10,757 nucleotides of DNA from Microcaldota archaeon (lineage in GTDB: Archaea > Micrarchaeota > Micrarchaeia > Norongarragalinales > Norongarragalinaceae), in NCBI GenBank assembly GCA_016214445.1, contig JACROM010000126.1, positions 1-10,757 on the forward strand, written 5' to 3'. The notes under the pieces are model-generated. The model saw only the letters and a program-made list of their open reading frames with translations, had not been told where the DNA came from and did no database searches. The translations under genes and the position numbers were made by a program. Positions 6,359-10,757 of the stretch are shown piece by piece (the stretch's first letter is position 1; each line of letters begins with the position of its first letter).

Positions 6359-9300
6359 ATGGCACTCGAGGACATATACTATTCCTTGGAGGACAAGTAC
6401 TACGACTTCATGGACGGCCTTGAAAAGCAAGGCACGAAGGTTTACGAATATTTCGTGGACCCCATCGAAGCCCGCGGTATCCCGTCTTTCCCGGTCTTTT
6501 CGGTTTTGTCGTTGCTGGTTTTAGGCGCCTTGCTTTTCGGCGCGTACTCGCTTGTTGGCGGCAGTATCGTCGGTCTCCAGACCGGCGACACCGCAACGGT
6601 TTCCGTAAGCGTCCTAGCCGAAGGCTCGTCCCTTGAGGGCGTTTTGGTGAAGCTGTCCTACGGAGACAACGTCCTTTTGGAGAAGACCGCTGACGGGGTT
6701 GCAGTGTTCACCGGAATCCCGAAACGCACGAGGGTACTGTTGTCAGTTGAGCAAGAAGGCTACTCGCCTTTCTTCCGAAACACTACCACTACCTCGGCTG
6801 CAAATCAGGAACTTAATCTCGAGCTGGAGAAGAAGGGCAAACAGGAACAGTTCTTCCTGTTCGTGACGGACGACAACGGCAACCCGCTGCCCGGAGTCAC
6901 GGTTTACTCGAAGAACCCGGACGGCTTGATTGTGGAGCTCGAGACCGACGCACAGGGCAAAGTGCCCGTGCCGTACAACTCGCCGGCGGACTCTTTCAAC
7001 ATGCGCCTCAGGTATGAAGGCTACAAGGAGCAGACGCACACCTGCTTTGCAGGCAAAGGCGCGTGCGAGGTCTCATTGTCTTCCGATGCACCCGACCCGC
7101 AAATACCTGACGCGCCGAAAGCTTCTGTTTCAGTTGAAGTGCTCGACCAGAAAGGCGACCCGGTGGTTGACGCGCGCGTCAGTCTCGGGCAGGAAGCGAC
7201 AGGAGCTTCCCTTGACGGCGACTACACCGACGGCATCGGCAAGGTTTTCTTCCCTGATGCGGCGGCAATCGGCACGAGCGTCTACGTGGTAGTGGAGCCG
7301 CTTGAAGGCTTCGAGACCTACACTTCCGACCCGAAACCAGCAGGGGAGACAACGGACTTCCTTGTCCTGCTCAAAGCCAAACCGAAAACAGGGCAAACAC
7401 CGGATTTCTCGTCAATACAAATAGAAGTCGTTGGCGCGGACAAGCTTCCCATAGAAGGCGCGGAGGTCAGCCTGTTCTTCGCGGAAAAGCCGCTCAAACA
7501 GATAACTTCGGCTGCAACGGATTCCGGCGGAATGGTTTTGTTTGAGGCTTCCGCGACAGCCAGCGTCTACGCCACTGCTTACGCGCCAGGCTACCTGCCA
7601 GCGCGAACCAGGGTGATGAAGGGAGGAGAAGCTACTCAGCTCAAGCTCATAAAAGCAGTGATAGGCAACTACGGTTCGCTCAAAGTCAACGTAATCAACC
7701 AGGAAGAGGTGCCTGTTGAAATGGCGTCAGTCACCATTGTTTCGAGCGACGGCTATTTCCTGGGCCTGCCGCGCCAGGAAACTGCTGCTGACGGCTCGGC
7801 CGCTTTCACCGGGTTGCCTGTTGACGCAACTGTCAAGGCCATAGCTTCCTATGAGGCGGACAGCGGCGCGAGCGACCTCGTTTCAATTACAGTAGAGGAA
7901 AAGGAAGTGAACGTCAAGCTCAAACCAGCGGACGCCTATGTTTCAGTTCTCGCCAAGCAAGCCGGAACAAGCAGCGCCTTGGAAGCGACTTTCACGGCGT
8001 ACAAGTTCTCCGACAACTCTGTAATCGCCTCATGCTCCGGCAGCAAGGTGGCGTGCACGCTCACTGTTCCAGCTAAAACGAAACTCTACCTGAAAGCGGA
8101 ATCCAAGGGATTCATTACTGCCACGTCCGAAGAGTTTGACGTTCCAGCTGCCCAAAACCTAAAGAAGGAAGTGGTGTTGCTCGACTCCTCGCTCTCCGAC
8201 GAACTCAAGGTTCTGGATGTCCGGGTTGTTGACTTCTATGGCAAGAACGTTTCGTCTGTTGACAAAGGCCGTACGTACAAGTTCCTCCTTTCAGTTAACC
8301 TGCCTTCTAAAGCGGAAAAAGCAGGCGCGTTCATGCTAATCGGCAAAGGCTCTTCTGCTTCGGACGAACCTGCAGTGTTCACCGACTACTCTAAGCCTTC
8401 GACTGCAACTATACTGAAAGGCTCCGCCTACACTCCCGGCCAAGCCTGCGCGGACGGCATGTCGGACCAGGGCAAGGAACTCAAGTGGATAGACTACTCG
8501 TTCACCGACTTCGGTTCCAAGACGATTTCCTCCACAGTGTTCGTTACGCCCAAGGCAACAGCGCAGGACGAGCTTGTTTTGCAGTACCGTCTTTCCGCCA
8601 AAAAGGCTTCGTCGTTCCTTAGGTTACCGGAAGACAAGGCTTTCGGCTCGAAAGAAAAAACCGACGACCTCGACTGGTGCTACGCCAAAACCATGGAGCT
8701 GAGAATACCCGTAAAAGAGGGCGGAACGACCTGCAGCGATTCCGCTTGCTTGTCCGCTCTTTTCAGGCTCAACTCCTCGACTTCGGCAAACGGCATGATG
8801 ATCCCGCTCAATTCTGAGTTCACTGTCGAAATCAACCTCCGCGCCTTCTCCTCGCTTGACTCGCCTTTCCTCAAGATTGACGTGGACAAGTCGCTCGAGA
8901 TAAAGGGTTACGACTTCGGCTCCGCTGTATCAGCTTCAGGCAACTCACTTACCATACCGCTCTCGTTTGCAGGAGAAACCACTGGAAGCGTCACCCTAAA
9001 AGCAGGCATCCCGACCCAGAACGCCAAAATCGCGTTCAACTTCGGCGACGCCTCCGGCACTTTGCTCGAAGCGCAGCGCTACGTCGTAGTGCAGGGAACC
9101 GGCGTGTTGAGCGTTTCAGCTGACCCGCTTGAATTGACTGCCAACCAAGGCAACTCCATCAAGGTAACCATCCTCTCCAAGGAAGGAAAATCAATCGACG
9201 ACGCAAAAATCATCTTCAAGGAAACCAAAGGAGCTCCGTTCAACGGGTTCCCGTCTGGCGCATTGAGCATGTTAGGCGACGGAACAGAGGAACACGGCAA

Positions 9301-10757
9301 GGACGGCTCCTACCTGCTGTCCGGTATTTCGCCCACTTCAGTAGGGGCAGCAGACCTAGTAGTCCAACGCAACGGCTTCAGCGACGTGAAAAAGGAAATC
9401 ACAATTACTACCGCGGATGCTTTGTCGTTCGACCAGGACCCGTCTCTTGTTGAAATGTCCTGCACCAGCAGGAACACGCTCTCCGTTACAACGCCGTTGA
9501 CCACCAAACTCAACGTGCGCGGCTCGTTCTCCGGCTCATGCGCCTCAGTGCGCGCGCTCGGAACAGCTGTTTCTAGAGACTCGGGCAGCACCAACCTCTC
9601 GTCATCCGCCTCCTCCACGCTCTCGTTCCAAGTGAAGCCCGGCAAGGACACCAAACTACTGCTCACTCCAACCTCGCTGGAAGGCCAGTGCGTCATGACC
9701 CTGACTTCGACAACCCCGGCTGGCTTGTTCGCCTCAACGCAGGACGTGTGGCTCGCCTCATCGTGCGCCGCTCCGGCTGCAGCGCCAGGAGCGTCAGCTA
9801 CTCCAGCAGCGTCGCCAACACCTGTCGGCCCGCCACTTGCTGCCTTTTGCCAGCCGCCTTCACTTGCGCAGATACTGCCGAAACACTACCTGTCGCAAGG
9901 CATGAATGACCAGCAGGGCGCCTATACCGCACTTACCGCCCCTGTTGTTTTGATTTCGGACACCAACGGCCTGCAGTTCATCAACAACAACGAGGACGAA
10001 TGCAACTTGGAAGGCAACAAGCTCTCCTGCACCAAGAAAATCTATTCCCTGATTCCTTTCAACGCCATGGCTTTCAGCGTGGTAAACAAGGTGCTGACTA
10101 CTACCGACATATATTTCGATAAACCTGGCGCCAGCTGCTACCGCATAGAAGAAGTGCGTTCCGGCCTGACGAACCGCATACTCGGAGGCGAACTTTCAAA
10201 CCAGGTATCCAGCCTCGCCGGGCTCGTGCGCAACCAGTACAGGACGTACGTCATATACTTCACTCCTAAAAAGGAATGCATACAATACGCCGAGAAAGAA
10301 GGCGGCGGTTTGAAGCTGTCCGTCAAGGATAACAAGGCGTTCAACCTCCGCTTCTGGAGCAAAGGCTTCGGCGGCGCCCAGTCTCAAGCGTACCTGACCT
10401 TCAAGGTCAATCCAGTACCAGACCACCCGTCCGACAAGTACGCGTTCATGCTCATGCCTACTAGCGGCGAGATAACGTTGCGCGGAGCTGAAGGGTTGTA
10501 TGAAGAGCCCGCGATTCTGGTGAACAACATCCATGCGGAAAAGGAATTCGTTGCAAGCGTTTACGGCAAGTCGTTCGGCGCTCCTGCATTGAAGGATGCT
10601 GTAGCCAAAGTCCACTCCGGGCAGGCTATTGCAGCAACGTTGATTCTGAATTCAAAAGAACTGAAGATTGACGCAAAGGCTTCTGGCTTAGGTGCAACGG
10701 ACGTGGTTTTGTCCTCCTCTGCGACAGTCAAACACGTTGCCGCGCCTGAAGGCTTGG
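6359..10757 (+). CDS. Giant single-pass surface protein with Ig-like repeats, paralogue of the minus-strand gene (partial, at least 1466 aa)
   Basis: Open from the ATG at 6359 to the window edge with no stop, so the C-terminus is missing. Residues 1-40 are soluble, then IPSFPVF (41-47), a membrane helix about 47-66, and tandem carboxypeptidase-regulatory/CNA-B-like beta domains at about 79-159, 162-243, 254-341, 353-433, 439-524 and 525-611. Typical marks are GNPLPGVTVY followed by TDAQGK, and aromatic turns such as EGYKE and PGYLP. Residues 616-788 match the shared domain of the minus-strand protein (SAYTPGQACAD, C697; WCYAK, C774). Further on are a beta domain (about 800-915), an Ig-like domain starting LSVSADPLELTANQG (about 917-1018), a linker rich in Ala and Pro (1137-1159) and a C-terminal part with scattered cysteines that I do not recognise. 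Over 38 aligned N-terminal residues it is identical to the paralogue at 25. Expected topology is N-terminus inside, bulk outside. Role as adhesin, stalk or envelope component is inference. Confidence 0.9.
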   Translation, partial: MALEDIYYSLEDKYYDFMDGLEKQGTKVYEYFVDPIEARGIPSFPVFSVLSLLVLGALLFGAYSLVGGSIVGLQTGDTATVSVSVLAEGSSLEGVLVKLSYGDNVLLEKTADGVAVFTGIPKRTRVLLSVEQEGYSPFFRNTTTTSAANQELNLELEKKGKQEQFFLFVTDDNGNPLPGVTVYSKNPDGLIVELETDAQGKVPVPYNSPADSFNMRLRYEGYKEQTHTCFAGKGACEVSLSSDAPDPQIPDAPKASVSVEVLDQKGDPVVDARVSLGQEATGASLDGDYTDGIGKVFFPDAAAIGTSVYVVVEPLEGFETYTSDPKPAGETTDFLVLLKAKPKTGQTPDFSSIQIEVVGADKLPIEGAEVSLFFAEKPLKQITSAATDSGGMVLFEASATASVYATAYAPGYLPARTRVMKGGEATQLKLIKAVIGNYGSLKVNVINQEEVPVEMASVTIVSSDGYFLGLPRQETAADGSAAFTGLPVDATVKAIASYEADSGASDLVSITVEEKEVNVKLKPADAYVSVLAKQAGTSSALEATFTAYKFSDNSVIASCSGSKVACTLTVPAKTKLYLKAESKGFITATSEEFDVPAAQNLKKEVVLLDSSLSDELKVLDVRVVDFYGKNVSSVDKGRTYKFLLSVNLPSKAEKAGAFMLIGKGSSASDEPAVFTDYSKPSTATILKGSAYTPGQACADGMSDQGKELKWIDYSFTDFGSKTISSTVFVTPKATAQDELVLQYRLSAKKASSFLRLPEDKAFGSKEKTDDLDWCYAKTMELRIPVKEGGTTCSDSACLSALFRLNSSTSANGMMIPLNSEFTVEINLRAFSSLDSPFLKIDVDKSLEIKGYDFGSAVSASGNSLTIPLSFAGETTGSVTLKAGIPTQNAKIAFNFGDASGTLLEAQRYVVVQGTGVLSVSADPLELTANQGNSIKVTILSKEGKSIDDAKIIFKETKGAPFNGFPSGALSMLGDGTEEHGKDGSYLLSGISPTSVGAADLVVQRNGFSDVKKEITITTADALSFDQDPSLVEMSCTSRNTLSVTTPLTTKLNVRGSFSGSCASVRALGTAVSRDSGSTNLSSSASSTLSFQVKPGKDTKLLLTPTSLEGQCVMTLTSTTPAGLFASTQDVWLASSCAAPAAAPGASATPAASPTPVGPPLAAFCQPPSLAQILPKHYLSQGMNDQQGAYTALTAPVVLISDTNGLQFINNNEDECNLEGNKLSCTKKIYSLIPFNAMAFSVVNKVLTTTDIYFDKPGASCYRIEEVRSGLTNRILGGELSNQVSSLAGLVRNQYRTYVIYFTPKKECIQYAEKEGGGLKLSVKDNKAFNLRFWSKGFGGAQSQAYLTFKVNPVPDHPSDKYAFMLMPTSGEITLRGAEGLYEEPAILVNNIHAEKEFVASVYGKSFGAPALKDAVAKVHSGQAIAATLILNSKELKIDAKASGLGATDVVLSSSATVKHVAAPEGL

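Noticed and set aside
6743..7396. Minus-strand open frames inside the plus-strand giant gene
   Set aside because: Antisense shadows without domains or promoters; the plus-strand frame is open without interruption and clearly homologous to the paralogue.

Overview
The window looks archaeal, probably from a DPANN-type lineage such as Diapherotrites or Micrarchaeota. The lineage is inference and cannot be fixed without a search. The archaeal signs are a TTTATATA-type TATA box in the only divergent promoter region, very short or absent leaders, no strong Shine-Dalgarno sites, and giant single-pass proteins built from Ig-like and carboxypeptidase-regulatory-like beta domains. No RNA gene, CRISPR array, transposase or tRNA was seen.

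Layout: (1) 1-164 is non-coding and holds a 14-bp A/T palindrome and a 12-bp inverted repeat with a T tract. (2) 165-5846 on the minus strand encodes a 1893-residue membrane-anchored surface protein. (3) 5855-6292 on the minus strand, 8 nt upstream of it, encodes a small YdjM-family membrane protein, so these two form a likely operon. (4) 6293-6358 is a 66-bp divergent promoter region built around one near-symmetric TATA element. (5) 6359 to the right edge on the plus strand is a second giant surface protein, at least 1466 residues, cut by the window end.

The two giant proteins are paralogues arranged head to head. Both start with a soluble segment of about 45 residues ending in IPSFPVF, then one membrane helix, then a string of Ig-like domains, then a shared domain with two conserved cysteines. 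After about residue 790 they diverge. The minus-strand protein carries Cys-rich and charged helical segments, short internal repeats and two Thr-linked, six-cysteine modules at its C-terminus. The plus-strand protein carries further beta domains and an Ala/Pro linker. The likely picture is a locus for large cell-surface stalk or adhesin-like proteins displayed outside the membrane, with a conserved cytoplasmic tail that may anchor or sort them. The role of the YdjM-like protein in this context is unknown.
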